This document shows, one piece after another, positions 22,472 to 34,539 of a stretch of DNA of 64,000 bases; within the stretch, counting starts at the first letter, position 1, and each line of letters starts with the position of its first letter. The DNA is taken from NCBI GenBank assembly GCA_902729315.2, contig LR746268.1, positions 4,953,501-5,017,500 of the forward strand. The letters run 5' to 3'. The position numbers were made by a program, and so were the translations under genes. This stretch comes from Spirodela intermedia (Eukaryota > Streptophyta > Magnoliopsida > Alismatales > Araceae). The notes beneath the pieces are model-generated. The model did not search any database, was not told the origin of the DNA, and saw only the letters and a program-made list of their open reading frames with translations.

Positions 22472-24540
22472 TGTGCGGAGTAGGGTTTGGTCGTCTTGGT
22501 TGGGATATTCTTGAGGGAGAGGGTTCCATTTGAATTAGCGACAGAGGGAGAGAGAGAGAACCACGGGAAGTTGTAACTGCCCGACTTGAAAGGGTCATCG
22601 CCATAACAGGTAACCGATTACGGCGATCTTCAAGTTTATCTGTTAATGATGGCCGTACTTATGGCGACGAGTGAGCTGATCTAGAGGTCGGACCAAAGAC
22701 ATCTCAACAAATCTTATCCATATTGTCTTCCATGTATCTCATATCTTGCATGTTTGGTCTTTCATGCTTACAGAAATCATATGAAACTGTTCCTCTCTTC
22801 CATTTCTGTTCATGGTACTTCATGAATAAGTTAAATAAATGAAAATATTATTTATTTAATAATGACACTAAAATGTCTTAACCCGTAAATTTAAATTGAT
22901 GTTGCATAAAAAAAATAACTGCGTTAAAAACTGTTAGAGGTCTCTAAGACCAAGTAATTATTATCTCAGATAGAATTAAATAATTTTATGCTAATCTCTC
23001 TCTTCCAATTGGAAAACTTTAATTTATTAAATTAAACATACTTATTTCTATTCCAAAATATATAATTTTATTTACCAAGAAGACGACTCTTAAAGTGCCC
23101 GAGTTTGATTTTATTAAATTTAAACTATTTTCCAGAAATTCTAATCATTAACTTTTTTAGAGTAGATATTTTTAAATGTCCTTTTTTTTGTGAGTTTAGA
23201 TTATGACAGTTCATAATATCTGAACCCATTAAAAAAAACCCTATTTTCATGAATCCGGTGCGGTTAACAACAGCTCATCGGTGGACGGGCCCACCTTAAT
23301 TGGACCTGTTTTTCATTTGAAGTGATAAATATAGACAAAAAACTTAGTGAACTTTACAAGAAGCTCTAAGAGTAGCATAAAACCAGCCCGAAGGTCAAGA
23401 ATGTCATCTCTTAAATATCATTTCCCTCACGTCGGATATGATAGTGATGGACAATATCTAGGACATCAAAATAGGACCATTTTGGTATCCATATTTTAAA
23501 AAATGAAAATTGAAAAATTCCTGAATGAATAAAAAAGGCAAGCGAAAGCAGGTGAAAATCCTTCGCTTTATTCAGATATTTATTTGCCATGCCTTCAATT
23601 AAATGCACCCATCAAGAAAATATCACTTAGCTTGCCACGTTGCCCTAACCTATCCGGGGGGGTACCTAACACGATTCAGATCGGCTTGGAATGAATCACA
23701 TGGATCCAATCTATTGGATCAAGACGAAACGTTTCCCTCAGCCGCCTTGGCTACAGTCGATTCCAATCCCAGCACTCTCCAGTCGATTCTTGATAAACCA
23801 ATCTTCTTTTGATCTCAGTGGCCAAGAGTCGAAGCTACCGTTTTTGACGCAGAGAAAGGCGAGTGCACGAATTTGGGGCTGTGTAGATGAATGGTAACTT
23901 CCAATAGCTGGATTCATTTATTCCGGCCCACAAGGTGTGGGCATGCTTTCCGTTTTACAACATTCCTTCGTCTGCTGAGTAATAGTTATCTAAATGAGAA
24001 GACTTGAGTTCTACAAAAGAAAACCACTTTGCCGAGACCCAAGATATTATGCTTACTTTGTTCAAGAGAGAATAATTATCTAGCTCTTGAGCTTATGCCC
24101 TCCCCCCCTCAGAATGGTAGGTTCCCCAGAGAAGGTCAGAGCACTCAGGAACTTGTCGGCCGTGTCGAGTGGCTTCACTGTGGACCTTGGTCGTCGGTGA
24201 CAGGGTTCGTCCCCACCGTGAACTCGATGACTTCAATTCGGCGCAGGCCGTCGTTTTCCTCTCCGCTGCTCTGACTCCGGCTGCACTCATTAGATTCATC
24301 CCCTTCGACGGCCATGGTGCTGTCAACCACGAGGACCACACTGACCGGGTCTCCTCCTTCGCCAAAGCAAAAGACACGTTGTCGACTGTTTTCACCTCTA
24401 TGGGGCCCTTAGCTCCTCCTCCGTGGGGTGCAGTCTTCTCACGTGGCGACGACGATGGTGCAGTGCCTCACCTGTTCACCATGTCGGGTACTCTATTTTT
24501 TCACGGATATTTTATCACAACCTTATTAAAATAAGAGAGA
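22472..24540. other. Intergenic, AT-rich then mixed
   Basis: AT-rich from 22700 to 23560 with nothing recognisable. At 24175-24315 a minus-strand frame of 46 codons starts at an ATG and is acidic and Ser/Glu-rich (MAVEGDESNECSRSQSSGEE); it could be a first exon or chance. Confidence 0.45.
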
Positions 24541-24565
24541 CGATGACGTCGTAACTTATCAGAAG

Positions 24566-24580
24566 CCTTTATATAAGTAG
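24566..24580 (+). promoter_or_regulatory. Promoter-like site without an assigned gene
   Basis: A tttatataagtag TATA-like element follows a tgacgtcg palindromic element at about 24544-24551. No downstream coding region was identified, so this may be a noncoding or transposon promoter, or a chance match. Confidence 0.3.
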
Positions 24581-24599
24581 CATCTTTTATCTCTTTTCC

Positions 24600-25674
24600 G
24601 TCACGTCCTCTCGATGTGTACTCGTAATTCTTGAACTCGGGTTAGCCGGCGCTTCCGGGTCGCATGGGCTCCCCAGGGATTTATGCCCTCCGTGTTTACT
24701 TGAAAGGGAGGAAATATCCGATTTATACCTCTCGCTTCTGCTGTGTCGTCGTCTGTTCTCATGTTTTGATCATCTCATCCGCCAGAAATCCCGAAGGATG
24801 CTTCTAGGGCTCCCACGATCTCCTTCTCATTCCTTCGAAAGTGTGCAAATCTCCGCAAGCTTTAGATCCGCAGGAGAGTCCTTCTCTTCTCACATTCATT
24901 CTTGTCTCCGCATACCTCAGATCCGTAGAAGTGTCTGGCTCACCTCCACCGGGGGGGGGTTTAAGGACAAGAACTAGGTTCCAGGAATGGTTTTTGTTTC
25001 TTGCGATGCATGGCTGGATTATCCCTTCTGAAGTGTATTATTCGGCTCCAGTGGAGAAGATCAGCTCACCCGGTCCAGTTCGATCATACTTCAGATCTAA
25101 CAACAGAATTTAAGGAGTAATTCTTAACGGGTGTGTACGCTGTATAATTTAGTTTTAAAAAATTAATACTTCTGCCTGATATTATGCTTAAACGTGACGT
25201 TATGCACGGGTCAAAGTTTTTAGGGACTGTATAATGTGGACAAAATATACCGCGTAACTCGAGATCAAATGGTTGTGATTATCTGAAATACGATCGAATA
25301 TGTACGTTTGTACGTGACATGCAATGCGCAAGCTCATCGTATCGGACCAACTCTACTCTACGTAAAGTCACGATCGATCCAAAGCTCTTTCAGTCAAAGC
25401 TTCCCTTCGAATGTCAACGTTATTAATCGAGGCCGTTGGCATTTCGCCAACTCCAGCCCCGGTCTACTCTATCATCTCACTTCAAAGTAAACCCCTCAGC
25501 TTTGTTGAAAGGATCTTTGCAGCATCGAAGCGTGATTTAATGTTTACGCTCCACATTCACGCAAAACAACTCGAGATTAACTACACCGTCTGATCTGCTT
25601 CTGATTAGAATTCGAATTTAGAGTAACAAATGTAAGGCGTCAGCTTTAATATCCGATAGATTCCCTCTCCCTCT

Positions 25675-25707
<33 letters not shown>

Positions 25708-28700
25708 TTTCTAAAATAAAATTAAAAAAGAGAACAGCGGCTGCAGGTCTCGACCTAACACAAGGAAGTGCGCTCAGTCACTACGGCAGCAAGTCTTTCC
25801 ACCAACTCCCACCGCTATGATAGGCAGCCTTCGCTCCACCGCCACCACCAAATACGTCAGTTGTTTAGCTGACAAGGTCCTTTATTCCGGCAGAGTGCCC
25901 CACAAGAGCTCTGCAGACATCTTGTTCGCTGGGATCCATGCCAAAAAGTATTATGATGCCTATTCTCCTCCAATCAACAGAGGGAAGGCGCGACCTTGCA
26001 GAGCGTCAGTTTCGTCGTAAACTACTCTCAGTTTATGCAAAATCCATTCTCACATTTGCTATGATTACCGGATGCAAACTGATGTGGGGTTCCGCGCATG
26101 ATGGTGCAATTCACTTGTATTTCAGAGCTGTCGATCCACCAAGATGCCTCTAACATAAATACAATTGATGGGCTGGAGTTAGACTGTAATAATCTGAGGT
26201 CGAGCAAATATCGAGTTTGCCTGAAGAACATGAGCTGTTTAATAATAGGTAAACTTTTCCTGGTTTTCAGCATAGAAATGAGGAACCCGATTCAATGCGA
26301 TGGGTCCCAAGGAGGGCTTCTGCACAGTTACCCCCGAATGCATCCACCGCTCGTGTCGTGGACTTTTCCCCACAAATGGCACGACACGGTATGGTGTTCT
26401 TGATCGTGGAAGCGACTCCCCCATCAATCTTTTTGGATCTCAGCTGATCTTTCTCGTGAGTGGACAACAAGAGGGAGCCAAGATTTCGGATAGGGGCACA
26501 CTTTCCTAGCCGTTCTCTCTCTGTCTGACTGTCAGTGACTTATCATAGCCTACGCTCTGACTCCTTTTATTTCTTAATTTTTACTCTCGTCTCCAGAACC
26601 ACGACGAGGTAACGAGCGGAAGCCCAACCTGCGTTTCCTTGTTGTTTGAAGTCACCGGGCGGTTTTTAACGTATACAGTGCTGCGGCGACAAGACCAGCA
26701 GTTCTAGTTGGGTTGGTGGTCTCCGCGAAGAACTGCGGAAAAAGAGTGGTGGAAAGCCGGTGGGAACTCCCCTAAGGTCTTGGATTGGAGGGCTAGGTGC
26801 GGTGAGGCTTCTAGTGGAGCTCATCTGCTTGTTCTCCGCTCCTCTCGGCAAAGGAAGATGCCCTCGTGGCCCGTGTAACGTCTCGCAGGTGGCAACCGTT
26901 CTTGTCGGAAAACCAGCGGCAACCGGACGGGGATGTCCATAAAAGGGGAAAATAGGGATAAATTCGTCAAAATCAACGGAGCCTGGGTATTCTGATTCAC
27001 ATCATACGTTTGGATGCCGTATCGATGATCAATACGGTTTTCTTTTAAAGCCGAGTAGTGTCTCCGATGTCGCCAGGATGCCATTTTCCATCAGAACAGT
27101 TTAACGATGTGGGTCCGAGTTTTCTTGGTTGGATGAAGCATTCTACGCTCGGATCGACATGGGAACATTTCCGCTCAGACAAAGGCCGTTTGTTTCACGT
27201 TGCTGCGTGCCCGAAAACTTGGGTTTTAGCTTGTAAGGGAAGAAAAAATACTTCCACATGCAATGGGGTTTCTGCGAGATTTTCTACGTCATTCATTCTC
27301 CTAGCAAAGATCGCCCCTCGTTAGTTAAAAGCTGGTGAGGGTAAACCCCTTGGTGAACATGGTCGCAGCCACGTATAAATAATTTCTGATAGAATTCAGT
27401 AAGTGTCGTAACATAAGCCATCGTCGTTATCAGTGACGCGACCATCAGTCGCTGGCGATGTGATGTGAACTAATGAAATGTCACGTTTTCACGGATATTA
27501 ATCGCATCTCTCTCCTTCTTTCCTAGTTTGAGCGTCCGCTCCACCCAGACATTTATGTCGCTCATCTTCCACATTTATGACACTGAATTGTTTTTTAACG
27601 ATTGAGATCACCGCTCCATTTCCTCCAGAGCTTCTTTATATCGTGTGGGTTAGCACGGAGCTAGAGGAGCAAACTTACTCCTGTGCTTCATTGGCCCTTG
27701 ATCGACTGTTTACAGACCGCATCGTTCATCATATCTTCCTACTGCATCAGGAATCCCCCCCCTTCCAAGCTGTTACCGGCCTGACGATGGCAGGTCTTGG
27801 GGATCCTACACGAAGGGAATCGGGGTGGCGGGTGCTGCTTGGAAGGGGGGGGGGGATTCTTTACTGCTGCTCACCTGAAACAAACAAGGGCCAGGAATGG
27901 GGCGCTCCCATGGAACGGGGGGGGATAGAACGTTCTGCCTCATTTACTCGTGGCTCCAAGCTTAGAGGAGACCAGGAACTGTTATGGATGGGAGGTCGAG
28001 AGAGGGCTTTTCTTCCCCCTCCTGTTCAATGATCGACGCGGGAGATCAACGTGCAGGGGACCGTAAGAAAGGAGCCGAGTGGATGAGGGACGGCGGTGGA
28101 GTGGAATGGGGGGGAGGGTTTCCGTGATGGTGGGGACGGCCCGCCCGCCCGCCATCCATCCCACAGAAAGTTCAGAAGTTTAGGGTCCGGCGTAAAGTAT
28201 CGGGTCCGGACAGCAAACCCTAACTCTACGCTCGCTCCGATTTTTTCCGGTGGTGATGACGGCACAAGAAGCTGGGATGATGACGACCTAGAAGCTGGCG
28301 TACTGTGAGATACGGCAGTTCCAGCTTTACAGCATACTATCGCGTAGTCGCCGTCTTCTGATGTGACGTCAGTGACTGGTCCATCTGCGGACGATGTCAT
28401 GGACAGTACCAGTCTCGAGAAGAGAACGTATACTCCTATGGAGAATGCAGATACGGGATTTATAATCTACACATAATACGATTTTGTTTGAACATACGGT
28501 AGCAATTAAAATAATGTTTTCGCAAAAAAACCTCCATTTTCCGCCAAGGCCCGCCATAAACCGACGGTTGGCGGCGGGGACCGCTGCTCTCTAGTTTCCG
28601 ATCTGAGGCCTGAGTCGGCGGGGCTCTGCTGATCTTGAACATCGAGCCGCTTTGACGACGCTGACTTCCTTCCGTCGGTAACCTGTGATTTCTTAGGGTT

Positions 28701-29540
28701 TCAGACGAAGATTGCACAAAAAGGACTGATTTAACAGTATGCATTGGATCCGACCATACATTCATATACATAAAAAAACCCTATATTTTATGTCTGCCAA
28801 TTATCCTTAGATTTTAGTGCGGTGTACTCGGGTTTGGACTAAAAAACCCCCTTTCAGCAAGGGGACGGAACTTATGCGAGCGGAAACCCAGTTCTTACAA
28901 CCAGTTAAATTACAGGGAATTGCGAAATCATAGGCTTTGTTTTTTTATTAGTGCGTTAGATCATCTTGTTCCCCAGATCTCGAGGCTCCTTTCTTACCTT
29001 GTTTAGTTTAGTTTCAGTTTCCAAAGCTAGTTGAAGGGGGAGATGGTTCCCACTGGAGGACGACTGAACGATACCGTGAGGAAAAAAATACTACGGCCTT
29101 TAGGCGTTAGACGGCCTCCGACTTAGGGTTTTTAAAGTAGGACATGCTTGCTGTGGTATCTCAGATAAATCTAGGATTGCTCCCCTCATTAAAGCGGAGA
29201 TTCCCCATCAAAACTCTTACGTCTCAATTTCTTACTGCTCTCTCTCTCTTTCTCTCCCTTTTTCACCCCCTGGTAGGAGGGGGCATCTTCCAACTTCATC
29301 CTCTTGGTCTTCTCACCCTCCGTTTGTACGTTTTTTACTATTTTGAAAAGTTCGTAGGCGAGACTCCCGGGTCCCCTGCGTCATGAATTATTGACTAGAA
29401 AACCCGAAGAGATACCAAACACCAGGCGGTTCCCCCATCCCCAACCCAAGAGAAGAAGATTGAAACGGTCGGAGGGTAGTACGGTATCGTCATTCACTGT
29501 TATTCTCCTTTCAACCGTAGCTCCGGGCCGCCTTCCACCT
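24600..29540. other. Long intergenic region, no confirmed gene
   Basis: About 5 kb of mixed composition. Notable items are homopolymer G runs (about 24951-24959 and 27846-27854), a CT tract at 25683-25707 and a tRNA-like A/B-box pair near 25746-25790. Frames of 60-150 codons occur on both strands but none shows a domain, splice pattern or codon bias I would trust. It may contain decayed transposon sequence and the distal promoter of the SBP-box gene. Confidence 0.45.
25740..25800 (-). mobile_element. Possible tRNA-derived SINE head
   Basis: On the minus strand a segment resembling a pol III A box (around CCGTAGTGACTGAGCGC, 25771-25788) is followed about 20 nt later by GGTCGAGACC (25746-25755), close to the B-box consensus. 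The flanking CT tract at 25683-25707 would lie on its 3' side. No tRNA cloverleaf is intact and no target duplication was identified. Confidence 0.25.
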
Positions 29541-29550
29541 CTATAAAACT
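29540..29550 (+). promoter_or_regulatory. Candidate TATA box of the SBP-box gene
   Basis: A tctataaaac element lies 660 bp upstream of the SBP-box ATG. A second TATA-like ctatatattc occurs at about 29758. Use of the first would place a 61-codon upstream frame (29639-29824) in the leader; use of the second would remove it. Confidence 0.45.
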
Positions 29551-30203
29551 CCGGCGGAGAGGGGTTGTGTGGTTACCGTCTCCCTGGCTTCTCCTCCAGA
29601 ATTTATTGCCTTCCTGTCGGGATTCCGGCAGGAATTGAATGTGTAGGGAGAGGGTAATCGGGCTTCTGTTGCAGTGGCCGCTCAGCGTTGGCCAGCCTCC
29701 AGTTCTCAGCTACTCCCACCTCTCCGCTTCCTCCCCCGCTCCCCCTTGCCGCAAGCCTCTATATATTCCATTTCCTGCCGGCAACTTCTGCCCGAAATGT
29801 CATACACGCCAGCAGCTTTCGTGAATGCGCGATTTTCTTTTTGTTAGTATCTATTTCTTGCTTCCCACCGGCTGAGGTGTGTACTCTGTGCGCTTTCCTC
29901 TTCTTGGACTCCGTTCTTTATAGCAGTTAATTTTATTAGTACACGCACTAGAAGCTCAACTTGCGCTTCTGACCTGTTCTTCTCTGTTGAGACTTGCATC
30001 CTAATCTGCACAATTTTCTTCCTGGTAGCATGATGGTCAGCTCCTCCAATTTTTCGTCAATACTCTTTGCCTCTCCCCACACTCACCAAGCTACGGGCTC
30101 TATTTTCATTGGGTAATCCTGTCGACTAAAAGGAGGAGAGGGGAAGTGAGGTCACTGCGACGTTTAGAACGAGAAAAAGAGGAAATTGAAGAATCTCGGG
30201 AAC

Positions 30204-31970
30204 ATGGACTGGGACTTGAAGACCTGGGACATGTCGGAATTAGAACCCAGTATGAGGCCGTCCTTCGCTCCCGGAGGCGGCTTAGAGGGCCAGACGAGCG
30301 GATCAGACTGCTCCGTTGATCTGAAACTTGGGGGCTCGGGGAACTTTGGATCATCCTCTGCCTCCTACAGATGTAGAGAAGGTATGAGGTTCTCCACGAC
30401 GACGGTTTCCCCGTCAAGCTCGTCAAAGAGGGCACGAGCGCCGAACAACGGCGCCCATGTCGCCTCTTGCCTCGTCGACGGGTGCAACTCCGACCTCAGC
30501 GGCTGCAGAGAGTACCACCGACGACATAAGGTTTGTGAGGTCCACTCGAAGACGCCAATGGTCATGGTAAATGGCCTTGAACAACGCTTCTGCCAGCAGT
30601 GCAGCAGGTAATGGCTGAAGAGAAGACCCCATTCCCTTTTCCTTTTGTCTCTACTTTCGTGCTTTCTCTATCTCCACTGCCGCGTCCTCTCTTTTTCTCT
30701 CTTGCTTTCCTGTTTTTCTCCCCGCGTCTGCACTTTCGTCCTCTCTTTCATCCCCTTGTCTTGTCTTGTCTTCTCTCTCTCTCTCTCTCTCTCGCTCACG
30801 CTCCGTGTTCTTCTTCCTCGTTCGGAAGTCAAAAAGAAGCTCTTTTCCTGTTTTCTTCTTCCTTACTGTCACCTGCTTATTCTGTCTCCCTTTATACACT
30901 CTCTCTTTTCAGATTGTCTCGTTTTCTCTTTGATGTTTTCTGAAGCCCAATCTTGGGCAATGCTACTGAAAAGCATTTTTTTTGGGGGGGTACATTTAGA
31001 TATATTAAAGGATCACCTTCTTCAACTCTAATGCCGTTATTTCTTCCTACCTATGTTTGTTTCTATTTGATATTTTTGCATATATACTCAAATTATATGC
31101 ACGCTAGAGTGTGGATTATCTTACTCCGAAATCTATTTAGCCTGTATGATAATTGGAGAATTCTAAGGATATTTTTTTTCATCCGAATTATTATCTTTTC
31201 AACCTGAAAATATCTCTTCAACGTCTTTGTGTGGGTTCACAGGTCAATACTTCGATTGAACATATTTACCCCTTCTACTGTCTTTGTTTTGAAATAAGAG
31301 CGCAATTAATTTCCTGATTAAAAACTCTGGCACTTCTTTGCGCTTATTATTGAAAATATGCGCCAGTAGTTGAATTTGTCCTTCGATAGTCAGTCAGGTG
31401 GCCATGAAATCATTCAGAAATCATAAGAATTCTAATGGTGCAATCCTTCATTACATGCGTGCTCCATTCTTCAAGCATACTTCCAAATCATATAACATTA
31501 GTTTAGATAAGAGAAAGTGATATAATATTCCCAAAATGACTTATCTTATGTGGTGATTCTCGATAAGCTGCTGTGGTGACTGTGGAGGGTTTACCTAGTG
31601 CAACTTCACATATTGCTGGGCTTATTATATTTGAAAAATTTCACGATTTTTTAAGAAATAATTTAGAAATATGGGCTCTAAGTTGGTTCTTTTGGTGATA
31701 CACGCGACAGAGGGTATCGGCCTTGTTGAAGTTCCGTTGACCTATTAAAATAGAACGAGCTAGACGCTTCGGCGGTCTTTTGGAGTCATTTTACCTTTGC
31801 CAATTTTAGAAAATTGTTTACCTTTGAAAAACATTATTAGGTTCACTGTATCCATTGGTTTCATTGGAATTGGTCTCACAGTAATGAATTACTCGAAGTG
31901 TTTCCATTTCAGTCGTGGCGCGTGTTGTGGTTCCGATTTGAATCTGCTTTGGCCATGTTTTCAAACATCC

Positions 31971-32006
<36 letters not shown>

Positions 32007-33204
32007 GCGGGCGCTACATATATAGATATAGATATTACAATTATATTATAATTTTAAATTACCCATCTGTATATAGGTTTTATCTATGTATAGATATAGA
32101 TGTAAACAGTTGAGTTATTCCTATGATATCAGAAGGGGCAGCGTTCTCTATCTTGTGGATTGTATGAGTTTACTAATTTCTCATCTTTTACTTATAGTTT
32201 CCAACATCTGATCTGTTTTCATGACACCTGCTTGCTTTAAAGTTCACGAGTGAAGAATAGGGAGGCGTATGCAAAATTTGTGGTCACGCCAGATAGCTCA
32301 TATTTTGTCTTGGGCCAGATATTCGGCAAATACTCATCTTTGAATGTTAAGAACTGCTTATTTCCTTTGATTCTATGTAGCACTCGGGGGACGATTCCTT
32401 AAAATTTTCCCCCTATGAAATCACGCCTTGCAGGTTTCATATGTTAGCGGAATTTGATGAGGGAAAACGAAGCTGCAGAAAACGTCTCGACGGTCATAAC
32501 AGGCGTCGAAGGAAACCTCAGCCACATGCTATGCATTCGGCTAATTTATTCGCCAATTTCCCAGGTTTGGGCGAAGAACTTAAGTTAATCATCAATCATC
32601 TTCTTCAGTTAAATCTCTATTTCTTTATGTATGAGAGATTACTTTCAAATCTACAGGACCCAGGTTCTCTTTGTACTCTGAGGTTTTCCCTGCTGCTAGA
32701 CCAGAGTCCAACTGGGTTGCAGTGGTGAAAGCCGAGGAAGACGTCTCCTCCCTCCACGGCCACAGCTTGCCTTTTCAGTTCCCTGGATCATATCCTCGGT
32801 CTTATGAAGAAGAGAGAGCATTTCTTTTCACCAGCAACAGAATAATGGAAACCTCCGTCTGCCAGCCACTCCTCCCCACCATCACCACCTCCCAGGGCAG
32901 CAGCGACGACAGAATGTTTCACGGTGGGCTAGCCCAAGTTCTCGACTCTGAACTTGCTCTCTCTCTTCTGTCATCACCAACTTGCTCTTTGGGTATCAAC
33001 GACAGTCACATGGTGCCGGCTGGGCGGATTCCGCTGGCTCAGCCGCTGTTCTCCACGTTTCATCAGCATGGTCTAGCTCATTATACTCACTCCCAGGATT
33101 CGAACCAGATTTCGTCAACTGGGTTCTCGTATCCGGGGATGGTAGATGAGCAGGTGGGTGGCCTTCTGGTTTCTGACGCCGGAGACGCCGATCTCCATTT
33201 CTAG
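30204..33204 (+). CDS. SPL13-like: SQUAMOSA promoter-binding-like transcription factor, SPL13-type
   Basis: Plant-specific zinc-finger regulator of phase change, branching and flower/fruit traits, binding GTAC cores in the nucleus. Three exons, 30204-30607, 32434-32564 and 32657-33204, join in phase 2 and phase 1 to give 360 aa. The N terminus [14 protein letters not shown] and the SVDLKLGG patch are typical of the SPL13 clade. The SBP domain starts at [11 protein letters not shown] and is split by intron 1 inside QQCSR/FH, the universally conserved place. Both zinc sites are complete (three Cys plus His, then two Cys, His and Cys), and the bipartite nuclear signal [17 protein letters not shown] is present. 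Exon 3 encodes the ALSLLSS peptide read from the miR156 target. The ATG at 30204 is the first in frame. Intron 1 is 1.8 kb with a CT tract at about 31971-32006. The gene looks intact. Confidence 0.95.
32954..32973 (+). promoter_or_regulatory. miR156/157 target site
   Basis: The 20-nt stretch ttgctctctctcttctgtca matches the canonical SPL target complementary to miR156 (GTGCTCTCTCTCTTCTGTCA) except at its first base. It is in frame as part of ALSLLSS within exon 3, where SPL genes of this clade carry it. Post-transcriptional repression in the juvenile phase is expected from established knowledge. Confidence 0.92.
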
Positions 33205-34539
33205 TAACTGACCAGTCGTTCCCTTCTAGTATCTATTTTTTAAGGGTTCAATGTACTTCCGATGGCTCAATCATTAAAAAAATTCTTTCTATTTATTTGA
33301 AACCCTCATCAGTTTTATGAGATATCCGAGCAACTATGATAAGCCCTGCGATGTTCTTGGGTACGGAAACTCCAGAATTTCTTTGCGGGTTTCCTTCCGG
33401 TGTAGAATTCCCGGCCTACTCCCACAATGGATTTTGCCACAACTATCAGCGAGGAAGAGGGTAGACGCAAGCACTGGTAGAGAAAGGGTTGGAACAAGAA
33501 CTAATATAAAAACCAAAAGACAAGAATCACTAGTACACGTTTAACTAAAAATTTATGACCAGGGGGAGCAAAATTTAGGTTAAAAATTGAAGACAGATCG
33601 ATTCATATCCAGCAGTTCAAATATTAAACCTTCTTTTAAATTAGCTAACTTTGAAACAAATCTCTAAGTGTTACACATTCAAGTTATCGAGTCGTTCACC
33701 TAATAGGATTACTGGACTTAATTTTATTTTTTTTCAATGATGGGAGAACTTATTATGGTTCAATGGTGCAAGAACGACGAACAGTACACTTCCTGCACGA
33801 AAATGGGAAAAAAAAATGCATGCGAAAAACCAGAACCAATAAACAAAGTGAGGAAAATTATGGCACGGCGTCAAAGTCCGCTCATAATTTATTGGCTGAG
33901 TGATTCTTATTGGTCGGTGCATCAAGCGGTGCTTAGTTCTCCAGATATCACATATTCCAAAATTTCGTTTAATTTAGCTAGTCCACCCTATACTTCCATA
34001 TATCTTGAGAGAAAGCAAATCACAACACCCACATCCAGGGCCACCGATCCATAACATAAATCACAAGATCAGCTTTTCTACTCCCCTAAGAACAGTGAAA
34101 TTATATTGATAACTTCCCCGAATTTCCATTTAGTATAGGATCTACTTTGGGTTTTCATCAATGATGTGTGTGCATATACATGTACATCAATAACAACAGC
34201 CAATGTCTACAAGTTGTCAAATCCCCTCAACAGAGAAGTTATATGTCTTACACAAGCAAAATAGCCTGAAGTTATGGTACGAATTATAGAGGAGAATAAC
34301 AGGTATTTGTCTTAAAGTGACTCTTAACATTGTTTCCCAAGTGGTGTCACTTAGAATGAAGAATTATTGTGTTATTTTGTAGTTCATATTTTTCTCTTAG
34401 CAAGAATAAAATGTTAGATATTTAAAAAATTATTACTCACTAGGGACCCAAACTTGTGTTGATGTTCTTACTTTTGATAATTATAAATGAAAATTTATTG
34501 GTAAGTGATTATTTAATATTGATGGCTAGTGATTATTTA
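33205..34539. other. Spacer between SBP-box gene and retrotransposon block
   Basis: 3' untranslated region of the SBP-box gene, then increasingly AT-rich sequence. No LTR of the outer copia element was recognised here, so its 5' end may be deleted or too decayed. No gene seen. Confidence 0.5.

Noticed and set aside
29639-29824. 61-codon frame upstream of the SBP-box gene as a separate protein gene
   Set aside because: Pro/Ser-rich, no motif, and located in the probable leader or promoter; mentioned only as a possible upstream frame.
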